28,654 nucleotides of DNA. Origin: CBCPNA01 sp965120415. GTDB taxonomy: Bacteria; Bacillota; Clostridia; Lachnospirales; CAG-274. The notes below the pieces were generated by a model. That model saw only the letters and a list, made by a program, of their open reading frames with translations. It did not search any database and was not told where the DNA came from. Position numbers and translations under genes: made by a program. The stretch is from contig CBCPNA010000001.1 in the NCBI GenBank assembly GCA_965120415.1, forward strand, positions 1 through 28,654, written 5' to 3'. Of the stretch, positions 21,245 to 28,654 are shown piece by piece (positions within the stretch are counted from its first letter, which is position 1; each line of letters opens with the position of its first letter).

Positions 21245-22756
21245 ATGGCATATTTTTATACCGAACCATCAAGAACATTTAATGAATATTTGCTAGTACC
21301 AGGCTATTCTTCTACAGAGTGTATACCTAGCAACACTAGCTTAAAAACGCCTATTACAAAATTTAAAAAAGGGCAAGAAGATGCAGCAATTTATATGAAT
21401 ATTCCTCTTGTTTCTGCTATTATGCAAGCTGTTTCAGACGATAAGATGGCTATAGCGCTTGCAAAAGAGGGTGGTATATCTTTTATATACGGTTCTCAAA
21501 CTATAGAAAATCAAGCAAATATGATAAGAAGGGTTAAAGATTATAAAAAAGGGTTTGTTACCAGCAGCTCTAATATAAAGCCAGAACAGACGCTTGAAGA
21601 TATTTTAGATTTAAAAAGCAAAACAGGGCATTCTACAGTTGCTGTAACAGACGATGGAAAGCCTAACGGCAAGCTTTTAGGCATTGTAACAAGCCGTGAT
21701 TATCGTATTAGCCGTATGGATCCAAAAACAAAAGTGCATGAATTTATGACACCTATAGAAAAGCTTGTATATGCTAATGAAAATACAACCCTAAAAGAGG
21801 CAAACGATATTATTTGGGCAAATAAAATCAACGCTTTACCTATACTGGATAAAGAGAAAAGGCTTATTGCTTTTGTTTTTAGAAAAGATTATGCAAGCCA
21901 TAAAAATAACCCTTTAGAGCTTTTAGATAAAAACAAAAGTTATGTTGTTGGAGCTGGTATAAATACAAGAGATTATAAAGAAAGGGTGCCAGAGCTTATA
22001 AAAGCTGGAGCAGATATTTTATGCATAGATTCTTCTGAAGGTTTTAGCGAATGGCAACGGATAACCCTTAAATGGATAAGAGATAATTATGGAGATAGCG
22101 TTAAAGTTGGGGCGGGCAATATTGTTGATGCAGACGGCTTTAAATTTTTAGCTGATGCTGGAGCAGATTTTGTAAAAATAGGTATTGGTGGAGGTTCTAT
22201 ATGCATAACAAGAGAACAAAAAGGTATAGGAAAAGGGCAAGCAACAGCTGTTATAGAAGTTTCTAAAGCACGTGATGAATATTTTAAACAAACAGGAATA
22301 TACATACCTTTATGTTCAGATGGTGGTATTGTTCAAGATTATCATATAACATTAGCGCTTGCTATGGGCAGTGATTTTTGTATGCTTGGCAGATATTTTT
22401 CACGATTTGAAGAAAGCCCAACAAATAAAGTTGTTGTAAACGGTAATTATATGAAAGAATATTGGGGCGAAGGCTCTGCTAGAGCAAGAAATTGGCAACG
22501 CTATGATATGGGAGGAGAAAATAAACTTTCTTTTGAAGAAGGGGTTGATTCTTATGTACCGTATGCTGGAAAGTTAAAAGACAATTTAGATTTAACATTA
22601 AGCAAAATAAAGCATACTATGTGTAATTGTGGTGCACTTACTATAGAAGAATTGCAACAAAAAGCCAAAATAACCCTTGTTTCAGCAACAAGCATAATAG
22701 AAGGTGGCTCACATGACGTTATTTTAAAAGAACAGTCTGTAATACATAAAACATAA
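21245..22756 (+). CDS. guaB: IMP dehydrogenase, Tritrichomonas-like type
   Basis: The 503-residue enzyme oxidises IMP to XMP, the committed step to GMP. The TIM barrel starts TFNEYLLVPGYSSTECIPSN. Two CBS modules lie at about 100-215 (TVAVTDDGKPNGKLLGIVTS, ALPILDKEKRL). GAGINTRD, CIDSSEGFSEW and GGGSICITREQ with the catalytic Cys320 follow. The flap RARNWQRYDMGG carries Arg418 and Tyr419. Sequence and length agree closely, as far as I recall it, with the IMPDH of Tritrichomonas foetus rather than the common bacterial GuaB. AAGGAGG precedes the ATG. A good terminator follows. No guaA is in the window. Confidence 0.94.
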   Translation: MAYFYTEPSRTFNEYLLVPGYSSTECIPSNTSLKTPITKFKKGQEDAAIYMNIPLVSAIMQAVSDDKMAIALAKEGGISFIYGSQTIENQANMIRRVKDYKKGFVTSSSNIKPEQTLEDILDLKSKTGHSTVAVTDDGKPNGKLLGIVTSRDYRISRMDPKTKVHEFMTPIEKLVYANENTTLKEANDIIWANKINALPILDKEKRLIAFVFRKDYASHKNNPLELLDKNKSYVVGAGINTRDYKERVPELIKAGADILCIDSSEGFSEWQRITLKWIRDNYGDSVKVGAGNIVDADGFKFLADAGADFVKIGIGGGSICITREQKGIGKGQATAVIEVSKARDEYFKQTGIYIPLCSDGGIVQDYHITLALAMGSDFCMLGRYFSRFEESPTNKVVVNGNYMKEYWGEGSARARNWQRYDMGGENKLSFEEGVDSYVPYAGKLKDNLDLTLSKIKHTMCNCGALTIEELQQKAKITLVSATSIIEGGSHDVILKEQSVIHKT

Positions 22757-22763
22757 ATGTTTT

Positions 22764-22800
22764 AGCAAAGATTAAATAACAATCTTTGCTTTTGTTTTTT
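22764..22800 (+). terminator. Terminator of the nth-guaB operon
   Basis: A perfect ten-base stem AGCAAAGATT/AATCTTTGCT with a seven-base loop is followed by TTTGTTTTTT. Confidence 0.92.
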
Positions 22801-22849
22801 GATAGTGTAACGCATCTATTATTAATCTTAGCCTAAAGATAAAATGCTA

Positions 22850-22878
22850 TTGACATTAAAAAAAGGTTATGGTATAAT
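22850..22878 (+). promoter_or_regulatory. Consensus promoter of the siderophore importer operon
   Basis: Perfect TTGACA (22850-22855), 17 bases, perfect TATAAT (22873-22878) with extended TGG. Such a strong promoter for an iron importer should be repressed when iron is present. No textbook Fur box is seen. Confidence 0.9.
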
Positions 22879-22904
22879 ATCATTGCATTTAAATATTTTG
22901 GTAA

Positions 22905-22920
22905 GTTAGCTGAGGCTAAC
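22905..22920 (+). promoter_or_regulatory. Stem-loop just before the first importer gene
   Basis: GTTAGC and GCTAAC flank TGAG, about 20 bases into the transcript and two bases before the AGGAGG ribosome site. It could limit translation, or serve as an operator; the half-sites faintly recall DtxR-type iron regulators but the spacing does not fit. Confidence 0.45.
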
Positions 22921-22931
22921 CAGGAGGGCTA

Positions 22932-23909
22932 ATGTCTGTTAAACTATTTTTAAAAAATTCTGCTGTCCAAAAAGCTATATATATTTTTATACTGCTTATT
23001 TTATCCATTATTTCTATACAAATAGGGGTTAAAAATTTTAGCATTATAGGTCTTTTTAAAAATAATTATGAAGATACATATTTATTAATAATAAGCCGTT
23101 TGCCTCGTCTTTTAAGTGTTATTATTACAGGAGCTTTATTAAGTGTATGTGGGCTTATTATGCAGACAATATCCAACAATAAATTTTTAGCCCCTTCAAC
23201 CGCCGGTACTATAGAGTGGTGCAAGCTTGGAGTTTTGGTAAGTATCATGTTTTTTAGTGCTAAATCAAAGCTTATCAAAATAATAGTTGCTTTTGTTATC
23301 GCGCTTATTGGTAATTTTTTATTTATGTCGATTATCAAAAAAATGAAGTTTAAAAATGCACTTATGCTTCCTTTAGTAGGTATGATGTTAGGGAGCGTTG
23401 TTTCCTCTATAACAACCTTTTTTGCTTATAAATATGATTTAGTACAAAATATTTCTTCATGGCTTTTGGGGAGCTTTTCTTCTATTGTTAAAGGCAATTA
23501 TGAAATAATATATTTAGGCTTTCCTTTTTTTATTATAGCTTACATTTTTGCGAACAAATTTACTATTGCCAGCATGGGCGAAGAGATGGCTATTAACCTT
23601 GGGCTTAATTATAAACAGGTTGTTACAATAGGGCTTGTTATCGTTTCTTTTATAACATCTTTGATTGTTGTGACTATAGGTAGCATACCTTTTGTTGGGC
23701 TTATTGTACCGAATATAGTGACTATTATAAAAGGTGATTCTATCAAAAAATCTATATTTGATACTGCTTTATTTGGAGCTATATTTGTTTTATTTTGTGA
23801 TATTTTAGGTCGCATTATTATATACCCCTATGAAATTAATGTTAGCACCATCATAAGTGTTTTTGGGAGCTTTGTGTTTTTGATTATATTATTTAAAAAA
23901 GAGAAATAA
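22932..23909 (+). CDS. Catecholate siderophore ABC importer permease (YclN/CeuB type)
   Basis: This 325-residue FecCD-family permease has nine to ten membrane helices. LPRLLSVIITGALLSVCGLIMQTISNNKFLAPSTAGTIEW is the conserved loop after the second or third helix. The APSTAGTIEW form is that of YclN/CeuB permeases, which import petrobactin or enterobactin-type siderophores. MGEEMAINLGLNYKQV is the coupling helix that meets the ATPase, and IGSIPFVGLIVPNIV is the usual late motif. The start is set by AGGAGG. It is the first of four genes and should form a heterodimer with the next permease. The ferric siderophore itself is not determined by sequence. Confidence 0.92.
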   Translation: MSVKLFLKNSAVQKAIYIFILLILSIISIQIGVKNFSIIGLFKNNYEDTYLLIISRLPRLLSVIITGALLSVCGLIMQTISNNKFLAPSTAGTIEWCKLGVLVSIMFFSAKSKLIKIIVAFVIALIGNFLFMSIIKKMKFKNALMLPLVGMMLGSVVSSITTFFAYKYDLVQNISSWLLGSFSSIVKGNYEIIYLGFPFFIIAYIFANKFTIASMGEEMAINLGLNYKQVVTIGLVIVSFITSLIVVTIGSIPFVGLIVPNIVTIIKGDSIKKSIFDTALFGAIFVLFCDILGRIIIYPYEINVSTIISVFGSFVFLIILFKKEK

Positions 23910-23920
23910 AGGATTTTATT

Positions 23921-24886
23921 ATGTTTAATATGTCTAGTATGTCTATTAAGAAAAAAAATATATTAATATTTTTAATTTTTTTGATATTTGCTATATTATA
24001 TTTATTTTGGGCATTAAATTCTAAAAATATTGCGTTTTTTTTACCACGTCGTTTTAAAACAGTTTTTGCTATAGTTCTTTCTAGCTTTTGCATAGGCTAT
24101 TCAAGCGTATCTTTTCAAACTATAACAAATAACAAAATATTAACTCCTAGTGTTATAGGTCTTGATTCTTTATATCTTTTTATACAAACTCTAATTGTGT
24201 ACTTTTTTGGCTCTAAAACTTTAGCTATGCTGACTGGATATAAAGACTATTTTTTATCCATTATAATAATGATTGCATTTTCTATTTTATTATTTTTAAT
24301 ATTATTTAAAAAAGATGATAGAAATATTTATTTTTTAGTATTAGCTGGTATGATTATTGGCAATTTTTTTAGTGGATTAGCCACATTTATGCAAGTGCTT
24401 TTAGACCCTAATGAATTTTTAATAACACAAGGCAAAATGTTTGCAAGTTTTAGTAATATAAATGGAGATTTATTAAGCATTAGCTTTTTTATAATTTTTA
24501 TTGTATTTTTAATTAGTTTTAAAGATTTTAAATATTTAGATGTTTTATCTTTAGGGCGAGAGCATGCAATAAATTTAGGGCTTGATTATAAAAAATTTGT
24601 TTTTAAAAATCTTATTGTTATATCTATTTTGATAGCAGTTTCTACCGCTTTAACAGGGCCTATAACATTTCTTAGTATATTAGTTGCTAGCATATCAAGA
24701 GAATTTTTAAAAACTCATAAGCATTCTAGCCGGATAACATGTGCGTTTTTTTTAGGGGCAGCGTTTTTAATGTCTGGGCAATTTATACTAGCAAGGCTTA
24801 GTATGAATACAACAATTAGTGTTATAGTCAATTTTATTGGTGGTATATATTTTATATATCTAATTTTAAAGGAGGTAAAATTATGA
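23921..24886 (+). CDS. Catecholate siderophore ABC importer permease (YclO/CeuC type)
   Basis: This 321-residue FecCD-family membrane protein has the second-subunit pattern: RRFKTVFAIVLSSFCIGYSSVSFQTITNNKILTPSVIGLDSLYLFIQT. The ILTPSVIGLDS form distinguishes it from the first permease. LGREHAINLGLDYKKF is the ATPase-contact helix and LTGPITFLSILVAS the late motif. AAAGGA lies before the ATG at 23921. ATG codons also occur three and six codons on, so the true start could be slightly later. The stop overlaps the ATPase start as ATGA, so those two are translationally coupled. Confidence 0.92.
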   Translation: MFNMSSMSIKKKNILIFLIFLIFAILYLFWALNSKNIAFFLPRRFKTVFAIVLSSFCIGYSSVSFQTITNNKILTPSVIGLDSLYLFIQTLIVYFFGSKTLAMLTGYKDYFLSIIIMIAFSILLFLILFKKDDRNIYFLVLAGMIIGNFFSGLATFMQVLLDPNEFLITQGKMFASFSNINGDLLSISFFIIFIVFLISFKDFKYLDVLSLGREHAINLGLDYKKFVFKNLIVISILIAVSTALTGPITFLSILVASISREFLKTHKHSSRITCAFFLGAAFLMSGQFILARLSMNTTISVIVNFIGGIYFIYLILKEVKL

Positions 24887-25641
24887 TAAAATTAAAAAAT
24901 ATTACCAAAAAATATGGCGATAAACTAATACTAGACAATATCTCTTTAGATATACCAAAAGGTAAGGTAGTTGCCTTTATAGGGAGTAACGGTGCAGGCA
25001 AAAGTACACTTCTTTCTATAATAAGCCGTACCCTTTCTAAAAATTTTGGTGAAGTTTTTATAGATGATAAAGAAATATCTAAATGGGACAATTTTGAGCT
25101 TTCTAAAAAAATATCAACCCTAAAACAATCTAATAACCTAAATATAAGGATTACTGTTTATGATCTTGTTAGCTTTGGGCGTTTTCCTTATTCTAAAGGT
25201 AGGCTTACAAAGCAAGATATAGAGCATGTAGAAAATGCGATAAGCTATATGGGGCTTTCTGCCTTAAAAGATAGATTTTTGGATGAGCTTTCTGGAGGGC
25301 AACGGCAAATGGCGTTTATAGCTATGATTATTGCGCAAGATACAGAATATATCTTTTTAGATGAGCCTTTAAATAACCTAGATATGCACCATTCTGTCGC
25401 TATAATGAAAAATGTAAGAAGGCTTGTTGATGAATTTAACAAAACAATTATAATAGTTATACATGATATAAATTTTGTATCTTTATATGCCGATCATATA
25501 ATAGCGTTAAAAGAAGGCAAAGTATTAAAAAATAGTGCTAAAACTGATATAATAAAAGAAGATGTTTTAAAACAAATATATGATATGGAAATAAAAGTTA
25601 AAAATATTGATGGGCAAAATATTTGCTTATATTATGATTAA
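24883..25641 (+). CDS. Siderophore ABC importer ATPase (YclP/CeuD type)
   Basis: The 252-residue cytoplasmic ATPase energises the importer. Walker A is GSNGAGKSTLLS (34-45), the Q-loop region is STLKQSNNL, the signature is LSGGQRQMAFIAMIIAQ, Walker B is YIFLDEPLNNLD and the switch His is in IVIHDINFVSLYADHIIALKEG. Family length is normal. AGGAGGT lies inside the end of the preceding permease gene, and the start overlaps its stop. It is followed 20 bases later by the binding-protein gene. Confidence 0.95.
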   Translation: MIKLKNITKKYGDKLILDNISLDIPKGKVVAFIGSNGAGKSTLLSIISRTLSKNFGEVFIDDKEISKWDNFELSKKISTLKQSNNLNIRITVYDLVSFGRFPYSKGRLTKQDIEHVENAISYMGLSALKDRFLDELSGGQRQMAFIAMIIAQDTEYIFLDEPLNNLDMHHSVAIMKNVRRLVDEFNKTIIIVIHDINFVSLYADHIIALKEGKVLKNSAKTDIIKEDVLKQIYDMEIKVKNIDGQNICLYYD

Positions 25642-25661
25642 AATAAAGGAGTTTTTTTGAA

Positions 25662-26642
25662 ATGAAAAAATTATTTTTATTAGTTGTTGTTTTATTATCT
25701 GTATTTTTGGTTGCTTGTTCTAGCAGTAGCTCAGAAACAACGACAGAAGTAACAACAGAAGAAGATATAACAGATACAGATGAGCTTGAAGATGTAGATG
25801 CTTTAGTAGATGAAATAACTATAGTGCATTCAAAAGGAGAAACAACTGTTAAAACTAACCCTCAAAAAGTCGCAATTTTTGACTTTAGCGTATTAGATAC
25901 ACTAGATACACTTGGGGTAGATGTTGAGGTTGGGCTACCTGTAGCTAATATACCATCATACCTTTCTCAATATGAAGAAATAGCAACAGACCTTGGCGGT
26001 ATAAAAGAGCCAGATATAGAAGCAATATTTAATTTTGAACCAGATATTATATTTATTAGCGGAAGACAAAGCGATTATTATGATGAACTTTCTGAAATTG
26101 CTCCGACTGTATATGTAGATTTAGATTCTGCAACATATATGGAAGATTTTACATACAACGTAACATATTTAGCACAAATTTTTAATAAAGAAGAAGAGGC
26201 AGAAAGCATGCTTTCTGATATAGAAAACAGAATAGAAGAAATTAAAGCGATAGCAAATGAGTCTGATGAAAAAGCACTTATTGTTCTTACTAATGATGGT
26301 GCTGTTAGTGCTTATGGAAGTGGCTCAAGATTTGGTATTATCCACGATGTTTTAGAAGTTAAACAAGCAGATGAAAATATAGAAGTTTCTACACATGGTC
26401 AAGAAGTTTCTTTTGAATATATTTCTGAAGTAAACCCAGATATATTATTTGTTATAGATAGAAATGACATAGTATCTTCGGATGTAGAATACACTAATCC
26501 ATTAGAAAATGAGCTTGTTTTAGGTACAAATGCTGGGCAAAATGGTAAAATAATAATGCTAGATTCTGAAATTTGGTATCTTGCTGGAGGTGGTTTATCA
26601 TCTGTAGCAGAAATGATAGAAGAAGTAGCTGCAGCGCTTTAG
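25662..26642 (+). CDS. Siderophore-binding lipoprotein (YclQ/CeuE type)
   Basis: The 326-residue surface receptor starts with a lipoprotein signal, lipobox LVAC with Cys19, followed by a flexible Ser/Thr/Glu/Asp-rich linker to about residue 50. Two lobes follow, joined by a helix as in class III binding proteins. Family motifs are NPQKVAIFDFSVLDTLDTLG, FEPDIIFISGRQ, and SRFGIIHDVLEVKQADENIEVSTHGQEVSFEYISEVNPDILFVIDR, the last strongly typical of YclQ/CeuE. These bind ferric catecholates; the exact ligand is not known here. AAAGGAG precedes the ATG. A strong terminator ends the operon. Confidence 0.93.
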   Translation: MKKLFLLVVVLLSVFLVACSSSSSETTTEVTTEEDITDTDELEDVDALVDEITIVHSKGETTVKTNPQKVAIFDFSVLDTLDTLGVDVEVGLPVANIPSYLSQYEEIATDLGGIKEPDIEAIFNFEPDIIFISGRQSDYYDELSEIAPTVYVDLDSATYMEDFTYNVTYLAQIFNKEEEAESMLSDIENRIEEIKAIANESDEKALIVLTNDGAVSAYGSGSRFGIIHDVLEVKQADENIEVSTHGQEVSFEYISEVNPDILFVIDRNDIVSSDVEYTNPLENELVLGTNAGQNGKIIMLDSEIWYLAGGGLSSVAEMIEEVAAAL

Positions 26643-26667
26643 TTATAAAAATGATTTTATAAATATT

Positions 26668-26696
26668 AAGGGTGTAGATAAAATCTACACCCTTTT
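26668..26696 (+). terminator. Terminator of the siderophore importer operon
   Basis: A perfect ten-base stem GGGTGTAGAT/ATCTACACCC with a three-base loop ends in T4. Confidence 0.9.
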
Positions 26697-26705
26697 GCAT
26701 TTAAT

Positions 26706-26736
26706 AAAAATCCTACTTATTAAAAGTAGGATTTTT
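26706..26736 (-). terminator. Terminator of the RsmF-like gene
   Basis: A perfect 13-base stem (26706-26718 with 26724-26736) with A and T ends lies ten bases past the minus-strand stop. It is symmetric, so it may also back up the importer terminator. Confidence 0.85.
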
Positions 26737-26746
26737 AAAATTCTAT

Positions 26747-28108
26747 TTAAATTCTAAAAGAAGGTAAATATTTATTTTTAAGCCTACCATTTTGCACTTT
26801 AGCCCAGCCAATAGGGAAATTTCCAATACAAACTAAATGCCAGCCAGAAGTTTTTATATCCAGCAAAAAGCTTTCGCATTTTAAGTATCTGACCAAGTTT
26901 TTATCGTCTATATTAAAAGAAATAGTGTATTTTGCTTCTTCTTTTTTTAAAGCCATGGCTAAAGCCCAAGATGGTTCAAACCTATTTTTCTTTAATTCTC
27001 CTAAATAAAAGCCATTTTTAATAATTCTAAGCCCTGATAAATCTATAGCATTAGGTACAGAAAAAACGCTAGATTTATAAATTTTTAAATTTTTGTATAA
27101 ATCTATATTTAAATATTCTTTAAAAAAATTTTGTAAATCTATTATTTGTTTATTATCCACTTTTTCAATTTGTTTTATTTTAGTAGAGGGGGCATTGCTT
27201 GTCCTTTTTAATAAAGCCAAAAAATGCCCTTCACCTTTTATATTATAGGGCATAAGCCTACCAGTTTTTTTTATATTAAATAAATCATTATGATTAAGCC
27301 AGCTAGCTCTACCATCTTCAAAGCCAGTTGTTTTGTCAAAATCGATTAATTCAAAATCAGTATTTTGTTGTAAAAAGTCGTGTATCATCTGTTCATTTTC
27401 TTCTGGAGCAAATGTACATGTAGAATAAGCAATTATACCATCTTTAGCAAGCATTTTTTTTGCATAATACAAAATTTCTTTTTGCAAGATGGTACAACTA
27501 TCTGTTTTGTGTATTTGCCAGCTTTTTATAGCGTTTTTATCTTTTCTGAACATACCTTCTCCAGAACAAGGAGCATCAATAATTATTTTGTTAAAATATC
27601 CTGCAAATTTGATTGCTAAATTTTTTGGGCTTTCGTTAGTTATTATAGCGTTTTTTATACCACTAATTTCTATATTTTTGGCAAGTGCTTTACATCTAGT
27701 GTTGCTAATATCATTAGCAACTAAAAGCCCGGTATTATTTAATTTAGCGGCAATTTGTGTACTTTTTCCCCCAGGGGCAGCGCAAATATCTAAAACTCTA
27801 TCGCCTTCTTTTATAGGTAATATAGCGCTAGTAGACATTGCGCTAGGCTCTTGTATATAAAATAGCCCAGCGTTGTAATAAAAATTTTTAGCTGGTCTAT
27901 CATTTTTATCAAAATAAAAGCCGGTGTCGCACCAAGGCACAGAAGAAAGGCTAAAAGGCAAAATCTTTTTTAGCTCTGTAGGAGTTATTTTTAAAGTATT
28001 TGCCCTTAAACCACTATAGCTTGTTTCGTTAAAGCAATTTATATATTTATCAAAATCATCTTGTAATAAATTTTTCATTTTTTTTAAATATTCATCTGGT
28101 AGTGTCAT
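26747..28108 (-). CDS. rRNA (cytosine-C5) methyltransferase, RsmF-like
   Basis: This 453-residue protein of the NOL1/NOP2/Sun family methylates cytosine at C5 using S-adenosylmethionine. The core has FYIQEPSAM (83-91), VLDICAAPGGKSTQIA (105-120), IIIDAPCSGEGMFRKD (175-190) with Cys181, and AYSTCTFAPEENE (227-239) with the catalytic Cys231. After residue 300 comes the extra C-terminal part with the RsmF-type RNA-binding fold (GLRIIKNGFYLGELKKNRFEPSW, then GWHLVCIGNFPIGWAKVQNGRLKNKYL). The exact rRNA position is not deduced. AAGGA precedes the ATG, and a good promoter lies upstream. It is probably a single-gene unit. Confidence 0.92.
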   Translation of the reverse strand: MTLPDEYLKKMKNLLQDDFDKYINCFNETSYSGLRANTLKITPTELKKILPFSLSSVPWCDTGFYFDKNDRPAKNFYYNAGLFYIQEPSAMSTSAILPIKEGDRVLDICAAPGGKSTQIAAKLNNTGLLVANDISNTRCKALAKNIEISGIKNAIITNESPKNLAIKFAGYFNKIIIDAPCSGEGMFRKDKNAIKSWQIHKTDSCTILQKEILYYAKKMLAKDGIIAYSTCTFAPEENEQMIHDFLQQNTDFELIDFDKTTGFEDGRASWLNHNDLFNIKKTGRLMPYNIKGEGHFLALLKRTSNAPSTKIKQIEKVDNKQIIDLQNFFKEYLNIDLYKNLKIYKSSVFSVPNAIDLSGLRIIKNGFYLGELKKNRFEPSWALAMALKKEEAKYTISFNIDDKNLVRYLKCESFLLDIKTSGWHLVCIGNFPIGWAKVQNGRLKNKYLPSFRI

Positions 28109-28181
28109 TTTTTTGTTCCTTTTTATATATTTACAACATATATTTTGCTTAAATAAGTCGTTTAAATATGTTATATATACA

Positions 28182-28210
28182 ATTATAACATAAATTAAAA
28201 TTTAATTCAA
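28182..28210 (-). promoter_or_regulatory. Promoter of the RsmF-like gene
   Basis: On the minus strand, TTGAAT (28210-28205) and TATAAT (28187-28182) are 17 bases apart. The leader would be about 65 bases. Confidence 0.75.
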
Positions 28211-28257
28211 AATATATATTAATTTAAAAATAATATGTAAAATAAAATATAAAATAA

Positions 28258-28279
28258 ATCAATTATTAATCAATTATTA
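28258..28279. repeat. Two perfect 11-base tandem repeats
   Basis: ATCAATTATTA occurs twice without a gap, ending three bases before the -35 of the promoter at 28283. Possible activator site or UP element. Confidence 0.7.
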
Positions 28280-28282
28280 GTA

Positions 28283-28311
28283 TTGCAAAAAAAATAAAAG
28301 TGTGATATTAT
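28283..28311 (+). promoter_or_regulatory. Promoter of the last, partial gene
   Basis: TTGCAA (28283-28288), 17 bases, TATTAT (28306-28311) with extended TGA. It lies between the tandem repeats at 28258 and those at 28312. Confidence 0.58.
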
Positions 28312-28345
28312 TAGCATAAGCTAACTTATGATAGCATAAACTAAC
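28312..28345. repeat. Direct repeat TAGCATAARCTAAC, 20-base period
   Basis: The 14-base unit occurs at 28312-28325 and 28332-28345 with one difference. The period is 20 bases, close to two helical turns. The first copy is part of an inverted repeat CATAAG-CTAA-CTTATG (28315-28330). It lies just after the -10, around the expected transcription start, so an operator is likely. Confidence 0.65.
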
Positions 28346-28394
28346 ATATATATATTCTTACAAATTATTGTAATCAATTTTAGGAGGGGTTATT

Positions 28395-28654
28395 TTGAAA
28401 AGAAAGATAGCTTTTATAGCTACAGTTATTTTTATGTTTAATTGTTACTTTGTTTTGGCAAATGAATTACAAGAAGGTATTTTGCAAAATGCAGAAGATA
28501 TTATAGAAGGGCAGTATTTAAATATTTTGAATACAACTGATATATCAGAAAGTGTTTATACAGTAAGTGATTATAATATACAATTAAAAAAAGATGATGA
28601 ATATACGGAAGATACAATGACACCTAATTTTATAGAAAGTATAGAAATAGCAAA
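28395..28654 (+). CDS. Secreted protein of unknown function, N-terminal part
   Basis: The frame starts with TTG at 28395, five bases after AGGAGGGG, and runs off the window; about 86 residues are visible. Residues 1-22 are a clear signal peptide (MKRKIAFIATVIFMF, cut probably after VLA). The mature part is acidic and rich in Asn, Ile and Glu, starting NELQEGILQNAEDIIEGQYL; I recognise no domain. TTG as start is chosen because no ATG lies at the right distance from the ribosome site, and the signal peptide begins there. The promoter region with tandem repeats suggests dedicated regulation. Confidence 0.72.
   Translation, partial: MKRKIAFIATVIFMFNCYFVLANELQEGILQNAEDIIEGQYLNILNTTDISESVYTVSDYNIQLKKDDEYTEDTMTPNFIESIEIA

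Noticed and set aside
22905..22920. Classical DtxR/IdeR box before the siderophore importer
   Set aside because: The half-sites GTTAG and GCTAAC resemble it, but the centre is several bases too long. A stem-loop is the simpler reading.

Overview
The window is strongly AT-rich DNA from a low-GC Gram-positive bacterium. A Clostridia member, probably Lachnospirales or a close relative, is the best guess. The support is CodY, a DUF4364 protein, a GerMN-type protein (a domain of endospore formers), a meso-diaminopimelate-type MurE, a cytidylate-kinase-like P-loop protein, and tRNA genes that do not encode CCA. Most genes have strong AGGAGG-type ribosome sites and clear vegetative sigma-A promoters. 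I see no rRNA, CRISPR array, insertion sequence or phage gene.

Layout: (1) 1-476: the tail of a small XRE-family HTH protein, then a tRNA-Phe/tRNA-Gly operon with its own promoter and terminator. (2) 474-8314, minus strand: a cell-envelope operon read murE, murF, mraY, murD, ftsW, ispD from one good promoter, with a GerMN-domain secreted protein beyond it. (3) 8341-10174: an FMN-binding PNPOx-like protein and a divergent HxlR regulator whose shared intergenic DNA is rich in small inverted repeats, then a convergent DUF4364 gene. (4) 10312-16286, plus strand: yifB/comM, dprA, topA, codY. (5) 16326-19460: gap (GAPDH), followed by an accessory patch. The patch holds a 67-codon secreted-peptide gene with a consensus promoter and a divergent 272-codon repeat-rich coiled-coil gene, bounded and followed by decayed pieces of the gap 3' end. 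(6) 19413-22800: a tRNA-Phe/tRNA-Lys operon, then nth, the cytidylate-kinase-like gene and an IMP dehydrogenase that closely resembles the enzyme of the protist Tritrichomonas foetus. (7) 22850-26696: a four-gene catecholate-siderophore ABC importer of the YclNOPQ/CeuBCDE type. (8) 26706-28654: an RsmF-like rRNA methyltransferase on the minus strand, and the start of a secreted protein gene on the plus strand behind an unusual set of tandem repeats.

Functionally, the first operon makes UDP-MurNAc-peptide and lipid I, adds the division SEDS polymerase FtsW, and supplies isoprenoid precursor through IspD. The yifB-dprA-topA-codY operon joins DNA uptake and topology functions to a global regulator whose effector-binding half looks diverged. 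The most unusual parts are the gap-flanked patch with its secreted peptide ending in Cys, and two near-identical promoter-plus-hairpin modules ahead of yifB and nth. Also notable are the tandem repeats ahead of the last gene, and a tRNA-Gly with an acceptor-stem mismatch.
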